Shown: positions 1-9,128 of the stretch, one piece after another | Layout of the letters: every line of letters begins with the position of its first letter | How positions within the stretch are numbered: the first letter of the stretch is position 1 | From: CAVUMR01 sp963742715 | GTDB taxonomy: Bacteria > Actinomycetota > Actinomycetes > Mycobacteriales > Micromonosporaceae | DNA length: 64,000 nt | Reading direction: 5' to 3' | Assembly: GCA_963742715.1 (NCBI GenBank) | Contig: CAVUMR010000002.1 | Span: 2,852,001 to 2,916,000, forward strand | The notes under the pieces: model-generated | What the model was told of the DNA's origin: nothing | What the model saw: only the letters and a program-made list of their open reading frames with translations | Databases searched by the model: none | Translations under genes and position numbers: made by a program

Positions 1-156
1 GGCTACTCGAACGGCGAGCTCGCCGGGCTGCTGACGATCGCCGAGTCGACCGCCAAGACCCACGTCAAGCGGATCCTGGCCAAGATCGGCGCCCGGGACC
101 GGGCCCAGGCGGTGGTCATCGCCTACCAGAGCGGCCTGATGAACCGCGGGCGCTGA
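1..156 (+). CDS. LuxR-family response regulator, C-terminal fragment
   Basis: The window opens inside this gene and only the last 51 codons and the TGA stop are present. The fragment reads as the second half of a LuxR/GerE helix-turn-helix: the recognition-helix stretch (ESTAKTHVKRILAKIGARDR) followed by the usual tail ending in QAVVIAYQSGL. It is probably the DNA-binding end of a NarL/FixJ two-component regulator. The receiver domain and partner kinase would lie to the left of the window, so the target is unknown. Family assignment is firm; complete identity is not visible. Confidence 0.85.
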   Translation, partial: GYSNGELAGLLTIAESTAKTHVKRILAKIGARDRAQAVVIAYQSGLMNRGR

Positions 157-287
157 CCGGCGAGCCCGGCGGCCTCCTGTTCCGCACATGACCTTGCTCA
201 GGTCCGGCCGATGGCTGTCGATGTGAAGATGTCGCCCTCATTCGGCCATCGGTCGTCGTCGGCCGGTAGCCACGGAGGTTGTGTCTG

Positions 288-2246
288 ATGCGCATCGCCC
301 AGGTGTCGCTGGCAGGGGCTGACCCGCCCCTGCGGCAGCACTTCATACCTTCGGCCCTGTCCTGGCTGCCGAAGGGTGAGGCGCTCCCGCTGCACGCCTG
401 GACGTCCCGGCACCGGTGGGTGGTCGTCGTCCTCGCCGTTCAGGCCGCAGGCATTCCCATCTTCGGCCTGCTGCGCGGTTTCCCTCTCGTCACCTCGCTC
501 AGAGAGGCGCTGCTGCCGCTGATCCTGGCGGCGCTGGCCTGGTGGCCGCGCCTCGGACGGCCGGTACGCAGCTCCATCGCGAGCCTGGGCCTGATGGTCA
601 CCTCCGGCGTGATCGTCCATCTCGCCGGCGGGGCCATCGAGGCTCACTTCCTGTTCTTCGTGATGGTGCCGGTCGTGGCGCTGTACGAGAACTGGGTGCC
701 GTTCGGCCTGGCTGTCGGCTATGTCCTCATTCAGCACGGTCTGCTCGGCACGCTGAACAGTTCCGACGTCTACAACCACCACGCCGCGCAGGCGAGTCCG
801 TGGCGGTGGGCGGCGATCCACGCCGGATTGTTCGCCGCGTCCGCCGTGGGTGCCCTGGTCAACTGGAAGCTGCACGAGACGGCACGCAGCGTCGAGACCA
901 CCTTGAGCGCGGCGCTGGCCCACCACGCCCACCACGACGCGCTCACCGGCCTGCCCAACAGGCGGCTCTTCTCCCTCCGGATGGCCCAATCGGTACAGGT
1001 CGCCCAGGCGGGCGGTCAGCAGCCGACCCTGCTGATCCTGGACCTGGACGGGTTCAAGGGCGTCAACGACACGTTCGGACACGACGTCGGCGACCTCCTG
1101 CTCATCGAGACCGCGAACCGGCTGCGTGCCTGCCTGCGCGAGCAGGACACCGTGGCGCGCTTCGGCGGCGACGAGTTCGCCGTGCTGATCACCGACGCGG
1201 ACCCCACCCGGGGAGAGCACCTCGCCCAACGGATCGTCGACGCGCTCAACAAGACGTTCGACATCGAGGGCGTCACGCTCGACATCGAGGTAAGCGTGGG
1301 CATCGCCACGGCCAGGACCGAGCAGGACACCGACGTGGTGATCCGGGAGGCCGACGCGGCCATGTACCAGGCAAAGGTGAACCGCCTCGGTCTCACCCGC
1401 TTCGATCCGGACGCGACCCAGCACGCCGCCGACCGGCTCAGCCTGCTCGGCGCCCTCCGCCGCGCCCTCGACAGCAACGAGATCGAGCTGCACTACCAGC
1501 CGAAGATCTCCACCGCTACCGGTGAACTCGTGGGAGCCGAGGCGTTGGCACGCTGGCGGCACCCCACCCGCGGCCTGCTCGGACCGGCCATCTTCATCCC
1601 GGTACTGGAAGGCACGAACCTGATCCACCGGTTCACCGCGTACGTGCTGGCCCGTGCCCTGGCCCAGGCCCGGACCTGGCACCTCACCGGGAATCCGGTG
1701 CCGGTCGCGGTCAACGTGTCCACCCGGTGCCTGCTCGATCCCACCTTCCCGGACACCGTCGCGGAAGCGCTGGCGACCGCGGGCGTACCCGGGGAGCTGT
1801 TGTGCATCGAGATCACCGAGAACACCGTCATGGCCGACCCGGAGCAGGCGATCGACGTCCTTCGTCGGATCCGCGCGATGAACGTGAAGACGGCGATCGA
1901 CGACTTCGGTACCGGCTACTCCTCCATGGCCTACCTGAAGATCCTGCCGATCGACGAGCTGAAGCTCGATCGCTCCTTCGTGCGCGACATGGCCACCGAT
2001 CACAACAATCACGTGCTGGTGGAGTCGCTGGTCGAGCTCGGCCACAACCTGGGCATGGAAGTGGTCGCCGAGGGCGTCGAGGACAGTCCGACGCTTACGG
2101 CGCTGCGTCAGATCGGCTGCGACGTCGTCCAGGGCTACCACCTCGCCCACCCGCTGGCGCCGGTCGACTTCGCCGCGTTCCTGGCAACGGCCACCGCCAG
2201 CCGCGCCCGGCACGCCGGGCTGGAGCTGAGCCGCAAGTCGGCCTGA
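288..2246 (+). CDS. Membrane GGDEF-EAL bifunctional c-di-GMP enzyme
   Basis: About 652 residues. Several hydrophobic segments in the first 210 residues make a membrane sensor region, followed by a GGDEF domain (RFGGDEF near residue 295) and an EAL domain from about residue 390. An RxxD inhibitory site (REQD) sits exactly five residues before GGDEF, so the cyclase half should be product-inhibited. The EAL half keeps the signature residues EALARW, EITEN, DDFGTGYSS, LKLDRSF and AEGVED, so both halves look catalytically intact. It would make and/or break c-di-GMP at the membrane. The ATG at 288 is preferred over the in-frame TTG at 279 because GGAGG at 274-278 is then nine bases upstream. It is followed by a hairpin and stands alone as a transcription unit. 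Confidence 0.93.
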   Translation: MRIAQVSLAGADPPLRQHFIPSALSWLPKGEALPLHAWTSRHRWVVVVLAVQAAGIPIFGLLRGFPLVTSLREALLPLILAALAWWPRLGRPVRSSIASLGLMVTSGVIVHLAGGAIEAHFLFFVMVPVVALYENWVPFGLAVGYVLIQHGLLGTLNSSDVYNHHAAQASPWRWAAIHAGLFAASAVGALVNWKLHETARSVETTLSAALAHHAHHDALTGLPNRRLFSLRMAQSVQVAQAGGQQPTLLILDLDGFKGVNDTFGHDVGDLLLIETANRLRACLREQDTVARFGGDEFAVLITDADPTRGEHLAQRIVDALNKTFDIEGVTLDIEVSVGIATARTEQDTDVVIREADAAMYQAKVNRLGLTRFDPDATQHAADRLSLLGALRRALDSNEIELHYQPKISTATGELVGAEALARWRHPTRGLLGPAIFIPVLEGTNLIHRFTAYVLARALAQARTWHLTGNPVPVAVNVSTRCLLDPTFPDTVAEALATAGVPGELLCIEITENTVMADPEQAIDVLRRIRAMNVKTAIDDFGTGYSSMAYLKILPIDELKLDRSFVRDMATDHNNHVLVESLVELGHNLGMEVVAEGVEDSPTLTALRQIGCDVVQGYHLAHPLAPVDFAAFLATATASRARHAGLELSRKSA

Positions 2247-2318
2247 CCGCCCTACCCCGCGGGATGTGGTGAACGGCTCGCGAGGAGGAGATTGCCCGTC
2301 GAGAGCGGACAGAAAAAG

Positions 2319-2351
2319 AAGGTGGAAGGAGAGACGCACTCCTTCCACTTT
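2319..2351 (+). terminator. Hairpin downstream of the GGDEF-EAL gene
   Basis: A 13-bp inverted repeat (AAGGTGGAAGGAG against CTCCTTCCACTTT, one mismatch) with a seven-base loop, 72 bases after the GGDEF-EAL stop. There is only a short T run after it, so it is a likely but not classical terminator. It ends 17 bases before the rifamycin-associated element of the next operon. Confidence 0.6.
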
Positions 2352-2368
2352 CAACATATAGCGCACAG

Positions 2369-2389
2369 GGGGACTTGCGGCAAGGCCCC
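2369..2389 (+). promoter_or_regulatory. Rifamycin-associated element (RAE)
   Basis: A 21-bp inverted repeat: arms GGGG-A-CTTGC and GCAAG-G-CCCC about a central G, with a single unpaired position (A/G). The core CTTGCGGCAAG flanked by G and C runs matches the RAE reported upstream of rifamycin-inactivating genes and helR in actinomycetes (my recollection of Spanogiannopoulos et al. and Surette et al.). It lies 58 bases before the glycosyltransferase start, with an A/T-rich stretch (CAACATATA, 2352-2360) just upstream that could hold the -10. It predicts rifamycin-inducible expression of the two following genes. Confidence 0.85.
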
Positions 2390-2446
2390 GGTCGTGCCGC
2401 AGAATCACCGGCCGAAGCCAGTACCTGCATATACGGGGGGTAGCGC

Positions 2447-3661
2447 GTGCGCGTGTTGTTGTCGACGTACGGGGGACGAGGGGACGTCGAACCACTGGTG
2501 GGACTGGCGGTGGCGTTGCAAGCGCTCGGCGCGGAGGCGCTGGTGTGCGCGCCGCCGGACTGCTCGGAGCGGCTGGCTGACGCCGGCGTACCACACGAGC
2601 CGCTGGGCATCCCGGTACGCCAACTGCTGGACGGCGCACGGCCGACGCCGGCGGACGTACCCCGGATCCAGGCCGCGCTGATCGCCGAACAGTTCGCCAA
2701 GCTCCCGGCGGTGGCCGAGGACTGCGATGTCCTCGTAGCGACCGGTTTGTTCCCGGTCGCGGCCAGCGTGCGGTCGGTGGCGGAGAAGTTGGGCACCCGG
2801 TACGTGTTCGCGGCGTACTGCCCGATCTTCCTGCCGTCGCCGCACCACCGGCCGCAGCCGTTGCCGGGCCGGCCGATCCCACCGGACATCACCGACAGCC
2901 AGGAGCTGAACGACCTGCACATTAAGCACTTCAACGCGATGTTCGGCGAGGTGCTCAACGGCCACCGGGCCTCGATCGGCCTGCCGCCGGTGGACAACGT
3001 CCGCGACCACGTCCACACCGACCGGCCGTGGCTGGCGGCGGACCCGGTGCTGGCACCGTGGCGCGAGCCGGCCGACCTCGACGTCGTACAGACCGGCGCG
3101 TGGATCCTCCCGGACGAGCGCCCGCTCCCGGCCGAGCTGGAGGCCTTCCTGGACGCCGGCACGCCACCGGTGTACGTGGGCTTCGGCAGCATGCCCGCCC
3201 CGGCCGACGTCGCCCGGGTGGCGGTCGAGGCGGTCCGCGCCCAGGGCTGTCGGGTACTCGTGTCCCGCGGCTGGGCCGACCTCGCCCTGATCGACGACCA
3301 GGACGACTGCTTCGCGGTCGGCGAGGCGAACCACCACGCGTTGTTCCGTCGGGTGGCCGCCGTCGTGCACCACGGCGGTGCGGGCACCACCACCACTGCC
3401 ACCCGGACCGGCGCCCCTCAGGTCGTGGTACCGCAGATGGCGGACCAGCCGTACTTCGCCGGCCGGGTGGCCGAGCTCGGCATCGGGGTGGCGCACGACG
3501 GTCCGACCCCGACCACCGAGTCCCTGTCGGCCGCGCTCAGCACGGCACTGGAACCCCGGACCCGGGCACGAGCATCCGCCGTGGCCGGCACGGTCCGCAG
3601 CGACGGGGCGGCGGTGGCCGCGAAACTGCTGGTCGACGCGGTGAGCCGGGAAAGGGTCTGA
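2447..3661 (+). CDS. MGT-family glycosyltransferase, probable rifampin glycosyltransferase
   Basis: A 404-residue GT-B glycosyltransferase of the macrolide/vancomycin (GT1) type. The N-terminus has the acceptor-domain signature (STYGGRGDVEPLVGLA). The C-terminal half carries the nucleotide-sugar loop HHGGAGTTT near residue 308 and a conserved PQMADQPYFAGRV segment. Start GTG at 2447 has GGGGGG six bases upstream. The RAE directly in front and helR directly behind indicate the substrate: rifamycin glycosyltransferases (Rgt) inactivate the drug by adding a sugar to the ansa-bridge hydroxyl. The substrate is inferred from context; a macrolide or other aglycone is possible without the RAE evidence. 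Confidence 0.85.
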   Translation: MRVLLSTYGGRGDVEPLVGLAVALQALGAEALVCAPPDCSERLADAGVPHEPLGIPVRQLLDGARPTPADVPRIQAALIAEQFAKLPAVAEDCDVLVATGLFPVAASVRSVAEKLGTRYVFAAYCPIFLPSPHHRPQPLPGRPIPPDITDSQELNDLHIKHFNAMFGEVLNGHRASIGLPPVDNVRDHVHTDRPWLAADPVLAPWREPADLDVVQTGAWILPDERPLPAELEAFLDAGTPPVYVGFGSMPAPADVARVAVEAVRAQGCRVLVSRGWADLALIDDQDDCFAVGEANHHALFRRVAAVVHHGGAGTTTTATRTGAPQVVVPQMADQPYFAGRVAELGIGVAHDGPTPTTESLSAALSTALEPRTRARASAVAGTVRSDGAAVAAKLLVDAVSRERV

Positions 3662-3781
3662 GCCCTGAGCCCGACCGTCCACGGACCTGGCAGGGAGGGC
3701 CGTCCAGGCCCGACCGGTCTCCGGCGGGAGCGGCGGCAGCACGCCCGCGAACCCGGGGCATCGTTTTTTCGGAGTTGTGCC

Positions 3782-5935
3782 ATGAGCGCGTTTGACCTTC
3801 CCGACCACCTCGCCCCCAAGGCCGACCCCACGCTGATCGCCGGCGACGAGCAGCACTTCGCGGCCATCGCGGAGAGCATCGAGCGGTCGATCGCCGACCT
3901 GACCGAACGCCTCGAAGCCGAACGCAAGGCGCCGCACGGCGCAGGCCGCCCGCAGGAGCGGATGGACCGGGACCTGGAGGTGTACCGGCTGACCGCGCGC
4001 CTGCGTACCCTGCGCCGGTTCGGGCTGGACCTGTGCCTCGGACACATGGTCAGCGCGGACCACCCCGAGCCGGTGTACATCGGACGACTCGGCCTCACCG
4101 ACAGCACGGGTCGCCGGCTGCTGTACGACTGGCGCTCCCCCACCGCTGAGCCGTTCTTCGGAGCGACCCACGCCAACCCGATGGGGCTGACCAGTCGACG
4201 CCGGTACCGCTGGACCCGCGGCCGGATCAGCGACTACTGGGACGAGGTGTTCACCTCCGACGGGATGGTCGGGCACGCCGCGCTCGACGACCAGTCCGCC
4301 TTCATCGCCAGCCTGGGCACCGGCCGGTCGCCCCGGATGCGGGACGTGCTCGGCACCATCCAGGCCGACCAGGACGCGATCATCCGCGCGGGATCCCGCG
4401 GTGCTCTCGTCGTCGACGGTGGTCCGGGTACCGGCAAGACCGTCGTCGCCCTGCACCGCACCGCCTACCTGCTCTACTCCGACCCTCGGCTCGGTCACCG
4501 CCAGGGCGGCGTGCTGTTCGTCGGGCCGCACCAGCCCTACCTGGCGTACGTCTCCGACGTCCTGCCCAGCCTCGGCGAGGAGGGCGTGCAGACCTGCACC
4601 CTGCGGGACCTCGTCGCCGAAGGACCCGCGGCCGGGATCGAGGCCGACCCGGACGTGGCCCGGCTGAAGTCGTCCGCGGAGCTGGTGAAGGCGATCGAGC
4701 CGGCCGTGCGGTTCTACGAGGAGCCGCCCACCGAGACGATGACGGTCGAGACCCCCTGGTCCGAGATCCGGCTGAGCGCGGCCGACTGGGCCGAGGCGTT
4801 CGACGTACCGGACCCCGGCACCCCGCACAACGTGGCGCGCGACCAGATCTGGGAGGAGCTGCTCACGATCCTGGTGGACAGACATGCCGGCGACGCCCCG
4901 GAGAACCTGCTCCGCAAGTCGCTGCTGCAGAACAGGGAGCTGCTCACGACCTTCAACCGGGCGTGGCCGCTGATCGACGCGGCCGACCTCGTCGGGGACC
5001 TGTGGTCGGTACCGGCCTACCTGCGCATGTGCGCTCCCTGGCTCCAGCCCGACGAGGTCAAGACGCTGCAACGCGGCGACCCCCGGGCGTGGACGATCTC
5101 CGACCTGCCGCTGCTGGACGCGGCGCGACAACGTCTCGGTGACCCGGAGGTGTCGCGGGTCAACCGTCGCCGGAAAGCCGCGGTCGCCACCCAACGGGAG
5201 CAGATGGCCCAGGTCATCGACGACCTCATCGCGGCCGACTACGACGGCGAGGGCCTGGTGACGAGCCTGCGCCAGCAGGACCTGCGCGACGTACTGGTCA
5301 ACGAGGACGTACTGCCGGACGTCGACCCGGAGCCGCTGGCCGGCCCGTTCGCACACATCGTGGTGGACGAGGCCCAGGAGCTGACCGACGCGGAGTGGCA
5401 GATGCTGCTGCTCCGCTGCCCGTCCCGGAGCTTCACCATCGTCGGGGACCGTGCCCAGGCCCGGCACGGGTTCACCGAGTCGTGGCAGGAGCGGCTCAAG
5501 CGGATCGGGCTCGACCGGATCAACCTGGCAACACTCCGCATCAACTACCGGACGCCGGAAGAGGTCATGGCCGAAGCCGAGCCGGTCATCCGGGCCGTAC
5601 TCCCGGACGCCAACGTGCCGACCTCCATCCGCGGTACCGACGTCCCCGTCGTACACGGAGCCGCCACGGAGCTGGGCCGGATCCTCGACACCTGGCTCGC
5701 CGCGCATGCCGACGGGATCGGCTGCGTCATCAGCGCTGGCCCCCTCGACGAGGAGCCGATCCGGGCGACGCCCCGGGTCCGGTCGCTGACCCCGGAGCTG
5801 TCGAAGGGGCTCGAGTTCGACCTGGTCGTCCTCGTCGACCCGGACGAGTTCGGCGACGGCATCGAAGGAGCGGTCGACCGCTATGTCGCGATGACCCGGG
5901 CGACCCAGCAGCTCGTCATCCTCACGAGCTCCTGA
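3782..5935 (+). CDS. helR: HelR-type RNA polymerase recycling motor ATPase
   Basis: A 717-residue superfamily-1 helicase-like protein related to HelD. It has an N-terminal coiled-coil arm (residues about 20-90, charged heptads), Walker A GGPGTGKT near residue 214, a Walker B/VDEAQEL box near 527 and a GDRAQ motif about 27 residues on. HelR proteins enter RNA polymerase, displace bound rifamycin and free stalled enzyme. Start ATG has GGAG seven bases upstream. It lies 120 bases after the glycosyltransferase with no RAE or obvious terminator of its own, so both genes are probably read from the RAE promoter. Length and N-terminal sequence fit the HelR class better than firmicute HelD. Confidence 0.92.
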   Translation: MSAFDLPDHLAPKADPTLIAGDEQHFAAIAESIERSIADLTERLEAERKAPHGAGRPQERMDRDLEVYRLTARLRTLRRFGLDLCLGHMVSADHPEPVYIGRLGLTDSTGRRLLYDWRSPTAEPFFGATHANPMGLTSRRRYRWTRGRISDYWDEVFTSDGMVGHAALDDQSAFIASLGTGRSPRMRDVLGTIQADQDAIIRAGSRGALVVDGGPGTGKTVVALHRTAYLLYSDPRLGHRQGGVLFVGPHQPYLAYVSDVLPSLGEEGVQTCTLRDLVAEGPAAGIEADPDVARLKSSAELVKAIEPAVRFYEEPPTETMTVETPWSEIRLSAADWAEAFDVPDPGTPHNVARDQIWEELLTILVDRHAGDAPENLLRKSLLQNRELLTTFNRAWPLIDAADLVGDLWSVPAYLRMCAPWLQPDEVKTLQRGDPRAWTISDLPLLDAARQRLGDPEVSRVNRRRKAAVATQREQMAQVIDDLIAADYDGEGLVTSLRQQDLRDVLVNEDVLPDVDPEPLAGPFAHIVVDEAQELTDAEWQMLLLRCPSRSFTIVGDRAQARHGFTESWQERLKRIGLDRINLATLRINYRTPEEVMAEAEPVIRAVLPDANVPTSIRGTDVPVVHGAATELGRILDTWLAAHADGIGCVISAGPLDEEPIRATPRVRSLTPELSKGLEFDLVVLVDPDEFGDGIEGAVDRYVAMTRATQQLVILTSS

Positions 5936-6107
5936 CGGCCGAAACGCCCACTCCCAGGCTGGGCGGGTGGACTCCCCGCAACCCGTGGCCGGCCCGACGC
6001 CCGGCTCGGCGCCGGACCAGTCAGCGCCCGGCGCCGGCCGCCGCAGGGCGGAGTGAGAGGGTGGTCCACTCGGCGGGCGATCTTCAAGTGGGGGGCCGGT
6101 GTCAGGC

Positions 6108-7205
6108 ATGCGCGGGGGCACGACGTTGCGGGCAATCACCGGTGTGCTGAGCGTGCTGCTGTTGGCGGGATGCGCGTCGGGCGGGCACACGTACGCGTCG
6201 TTGAGCGGGCACGCGCAACGGACGGTCGCGGGACCGCTGACCTGCGGTGTGTCCGCCCCGTCGGTGGTGTACTCGGCCGCCCAGCGGGCGAGCCTCGGCC
6301 TGACGGTGTGGCCGGACACGCAGCCGGGGTTCTACGGGACCGGCGGCATGACGGCCACCGGAAACGCCGGCGGCACCGGCGCGATCCAGCAGCAGCAGTT
6401 CACCACCAAGGGACAGTCGGTCCTGGCGAAGAAGCCGATCCTGAACGTTCCGACGAACAAGGGCTACGACTACGCCGGCGGTGGGCCGCTCACGCTGGTG
6501 AACGGCCTGTACCTGCAGACGATCCACCTGGAAAACCCGCTCGTGAGCGGCAGCCCGGTGCCGTTCTACACGACGGTCGGGCTCGGCCTGTTCAATTCGG
6601 CGACCAGGCAGACGACGTACCTGGGCGCGGTGATGACGCCGCAGGAGACGCTGACCGAGGCGAAGGCGGATCCTCGGTGGACGATCAACATCGACACGCC
6701 GAACATCATCAACCTCGGCGACGGCTACCTGTACCTGATGTCGACGGACTGGGTGCACACGCCGCAGGGTCCGGTGGCGCACTCGCTGATCTCGGTACGG
6801 GCACCGCTCGCGGACGTCGTCGCCGCGGCACAGGCCGGCCACGTGTCGCCCTGGTACAAGTACAAGGGCGGCGACTGGACGTCACCCGCGCTCGGTGGGG
6901 CGTCGGACGACATCGAGACCGGACAGCCGTTCAACTGGCAGCCGAACGCGTACGTGGACACGGCGCATTCGACGATCCTGGTCGTGTCGCCGACCTCGCA
7001 GGAAGACATCGTCGTGTCGATGAACCTGGCCACCGGCGGATGGTCGACCCAGCAGACGCTGTTCTCCGATCCCGGCAAGTTCATCGCGTACCCGACGCTG
7101 CATCTGGAGTCGGGTGTGCTGAAGCTGTACTACCTGCAGTGGCAGTCACCCGCACAGGACTGGTCGACCGCGCAGGAACTGGTACGCACGCTGACCTGCA
7201 CGTAG
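6108..7205 (+). CDS. Hypothetical lipoprotein, possible beta-propeller
   Basis: About 365 residues with a short basic N-terminus, a hydrophobic stretch and the lipobox LLAGC, so it should be anchored outside the membrane. The remainder is rich in repeated strand-turn blocks (GGGPLTLVNGLYLQ, GDGYLYLMSTDW, ESGVLKLYYLQW), suggesting a beta-propeller like those of GH43-like or DUF4185 proteins. I cannot name a function. Start is uncertain: ATG 6108 has a G-rich ribosome site 12 bases away, and GTG 6099 is only three bases from it. It stands alone and converges on the DinB gene. Confidence 0.75.
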   Translation: MRGGTTLRAITGVLSVLLLAGCASGGHTYASLSGHAQRTVAGPLTCGVSAPSVVYSAAQRASLGLTVWPDTQPGFYGTGGMTATGNAGGTGAIQQQQFTTKGQSVLAKKPILNVPTNKGYDYAGGGPLTLVNGLYLQTIHLENPLVSGSPVPFYTTVGLGLFNSATRQTTYLGAVMTPQETLTEAKADPRWTINIDTPNIINLGDGYLYLMSTDWVHTPQGPVAHSLISVRAPLADVVAAAQAGHVSPWYKYKGGDWTSPALGGASDDIETGQPFNWQPNAYVDTAHSTILVVSPTSQEDIVVSMNLATGGWSTQQTLFSDPGKFIAYPTLHLESGVLKLYYLQWQSPAQDWSTAQELVRTLTCT

Positions 7206-7309
7206 TGCCGCCGATGGGGCGAGTCGTGCCGGCCGGGTCGGCGACACCCGTTGACGCCACGCGAGGTCTGAAACCCGCCAGCATCGACCCGGCCGGGCGG
7301 CGGCAACGG

Positions 7310-7807
7310 TCAGTCGCCCGGGTGGTCGCCGGTCGCGCCGTCGACGAGCTCCCGCAGGATGTCCAGGTGGCCGGCGTGCCGGGCGGTCTCCTCGACCATG
7401 TGGATCAGCACCCAGCGCATGGTGACGGTCTCGCCCGTCCACGAGGTGCCGGTGTCCTCGAGGCCGAGCTCGGCGATCACCTCGTCGGCGGCGGCGCGGG
7501 CACGGCGGTAGTACGCCACGATGTCCGCGATCGTCTCGTCCGGCGTCGCGCGCATGTCCGCTTCCGGATCGTCCGCGTCGAACCTCGTATCGGCGGGCCG
7601 GCCGAACGTTTCGCAGAACCAGCCGTACTCGACGCTGGCCAGGTGCTTGACCAGCCCGAGCAGGCTGGTACCGGTCGGCGTCATCGGCCGCCGGGCCTGC
7701 TCCTCGTCGAGCCCGTCGAGCTTCCACAGCACCACGTCGCGGTGCCGGTCGAGCGCGACGTACAGGCTTTCCTTCTCCCCGCCGGTCAGCGGCACGCGTC
7801 GTCTCAT
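7310..7807 (-). CDS. DinB-family (DUF664) protein
   Basis: 165 residues. The pattern is that of the four-helix DinB/DUF664 superfamily: a conserved KHLASVEYGWF segment, a WTGET turn and a C-terminal HMVEETARHAGHLDILREL helix with the histidines that bind metal in this family. Such proteins are often thiol-dependent (mycothiol or bacillithiol) transferases, but the substrate cannot be told here. ATG 7807 is chosen because the longer open frame upstream runs into the oppositely organised mauE-like gene. It is probably a stand-alone gene. Confidence 0.85.
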   Translation of the reverse strand: MRRRVPLTGGEKESLYVALDRHRDVVLWKLDGLDEEQARRPMTPTGTSLLGLVKHLASVEYGWFCETFGRPADTRFDADDPEADMRATPDETIADIVAYYRRARAAADEVIAELGLEDTGTSWTGETVTMRWVLIHMVEETARHAGHLDILRELVDGATGDHPGD

Positions 7808-7863
7808 GGGGCCCAACGTAGCGGCGACGTCCGACACCGCCGACCGGGATTCGGCCAGCGGCG

Positions 7864-8391
7864 CTACCGGCTCGGGCGAAGCAACTCGGCGATGTCGTCG
7901 TACGCGGTCATGATCAGGCCCACCACGAGCCCGGTACCGGCGGCGAGCAGCACACCGGCCAACTCGACTCCGCCGGAGGCCAGCGTGCCGGCCAGACCGA
8001 CCAGCGCGATCATCACCAGCAACCCGTTCCGGACGAGATGCCGCGTCCCGAGCGGGGTGGCCGACGCACCGAAGCACCGGCACGGCGCCCGGTTGCCGTG
8101 CCGGAGGCTCAGCGCGATCGCGCCGCCGAAGACCAGGAGCAGGCCGGCCGCGAGCACGAAACCCACCGCAGCCGTCCACCGCAGCGGCACCGCCAGCAGT
8201 ACGACGATGAGCAGCTCGGTCACCACCGATGCCCGCGCCGCGACCCCGGCGACGCGGTCGGGCACCACCTTCATCTGCACCAGCGAGCGTACGAACGCGG
8301 GAAACGCGTCCCGGCCGACCAGCTTGCCGACCACAGCTACCGCGAAAACGATGCCGATCAACAGTCGGCAGGCCACGTCCAGATACCGCAC
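7864..8391 (-). CDS. MauE/DoxX-like redox-associated membrane protein
   Basis: 175 residues with four predicted membrane helices. It follows the MauE pattern: an N-terminal helix ending in VGKLVGRDAFPAFV, and a CRCFG cysteine pair after the third helix. MauE is needed with MauD to form the disulfides of the methylamine dehydrogenase small subunit, and MauE-like proteins elsewhere pair with thioredoxin-like partners. Here it lies nine bases downstream of an S26 peptidase gene and is divergent from eight-cysteine peptides and a MauD-like thioredoxin. The likely role is disulfide formation in those peptides at the membrane; this role is inference, the family is clear. Confidence 0.88.
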   Translation of the reverse strand: MRYLDVACRLLIGIVFAVAVVGKLVGRDAFPAFVRSLVQMKVVPDRVAGVAARASVVTELLIVVLLAVPLRWTAAVGFVLAAGLLLVFGGAIALSLRHGNRAPCRCFGASATPLGTRHLVRNGLLVMIALVGLAGTLASGGVELAGVLLAAGTGLVVGLIMTAYDDIAELLRPSR

Positions 8392-8400
8392 CGGCCGAAC

Positions 8401-8940
8401 CTATTCGTTCCGCTCCTCGACTGACAACGCGGTACGCCCCGGCGTCAGCCGGGCGACCACGTGACCGATCACGTGGTCGAGCGGGATCGGGCCGAAGATG
8501 CGCGAGTCGAGGCTGCGGTCGCTGTCTCCCCGCACGTACACCTGGCCGGGTCCGATGAGCTCGCCGGCGCGCTCGTCGCCTGGCGGCGTCGGGTCGCCGG
8601 CGATCGCGACGACCCGCTTGATCAGGTACGAGTCCGGCCCCGGTCTGCCCGCCGGGCGCCGGCAGACCACGACGTCGCCGCGGCGGACACGGCGCCGCAG
8701 CTGGCGGCGGACGGTCAGTACCGCGTCGCCCGGTTGGAACGTCGGCACCATGCTCGGGCCGTCGACCCGGACCACCAGCAGTGCGAGTCTGGCCAGCACC
8801 AGTGCCACGCCGGCCACCGCCAGCCCGGCCAGGATCATCGTGGTTGCTCGCACGAGGGCGGAGTGTACGCGCGAAACCGCCCACCGCGGCCGGCCCGGCG
8901 AGCGGAACAAATTCACGCGGGTACGGCCGCGAATCGACAC
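8401..8940 (-). CDS. S26-family signal peptidase
   Basis: 179 residues. One N-terminal membrane helix (about residues 33-56) is followed by the catalytic serine box DGPSMVPTFQPGD near residue 60 and the catalytic lysine box LIKRVVAIAGD about 47 residues later; a GDSDRSLDSR motif follows. This is the serine-lysine dyad of type I signal peptidases, in a compact form. It heads a two-gene operon with the MauE-like gene and is divergent from the cysteine-rich peptide genes, whose precursors end their leader in AQA or ARA just before cysteine. A dedicated processing peptidase for them is the simplest reading. Confidence 0.9.
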   Translation of the reverse strand: MSIRGRTRVNLFRSPGRPRWAVSRVHSALVRATTMILAGLAVAGVALVLARLALLVVRVDGPSMVPTFQPGDAVLTVRRQLRRRVRRGDVVVCRRPAGRPGPDSYLIKRVVAIAGDPTPPGDERAGELIGPGQVYVRGDSDRSLDSRIFGPIPLDHVIGHVVARLTPGRTALSVEERNE

Positions 8941-9128
8941 CAGTGCGGCGCGATCCGACGCGGATATCCAGAGAACCGCGGCATTGCTAATGATCGATTA
9001 GTGGAAATTAACGGTTGCTTCGGAGCCCTACCAGCGACGACACCGGTAACCACACAACGCAACCTTGACCGGTTCGCGGGGCTGCTGAGAGCCTGCTCCC
9101 AATCGATTTCTCGGGAAGGGAACATCAC
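8941..9128. promoter_or_regulatory. Divergent control region of the S26/MauE and peptide genes
   Basis: 188 bases between divergent genes. An A/T-rich stretch holds a 15-bp inverted repeat CTAATGATCGATTAG at 8987-9001. At 9063-9072 is CCTTGACCGG and 18 bases later GCCTGCTCC (9091-9099); the same pair of words precedes the other two peptide genes at 9414-9450 and 18537-18572. GGAAGGG at 9114-9120 is the ribosome site for the first peptide. The shared block is probably a promoter or activator site; TTGACC could be a -35 element, but I see no good -10. Confidence 0.6.

Noticed and set aside
198..2882. 894-codon open frame on the minus strand
   Set aside because: It covers the GGDEF-EAL gene in antisense; GC-rich DNA gives long spurious frames and the composition (Arg, Gly, Asp, Val runs) is typical of such shadows.
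2405..6319. 1304-codon open frame on the minus strand
   Set aside because: It lies antisense to the glycosyltransferase and helR, both of which have clear motifs; no motif is found in the shadow.
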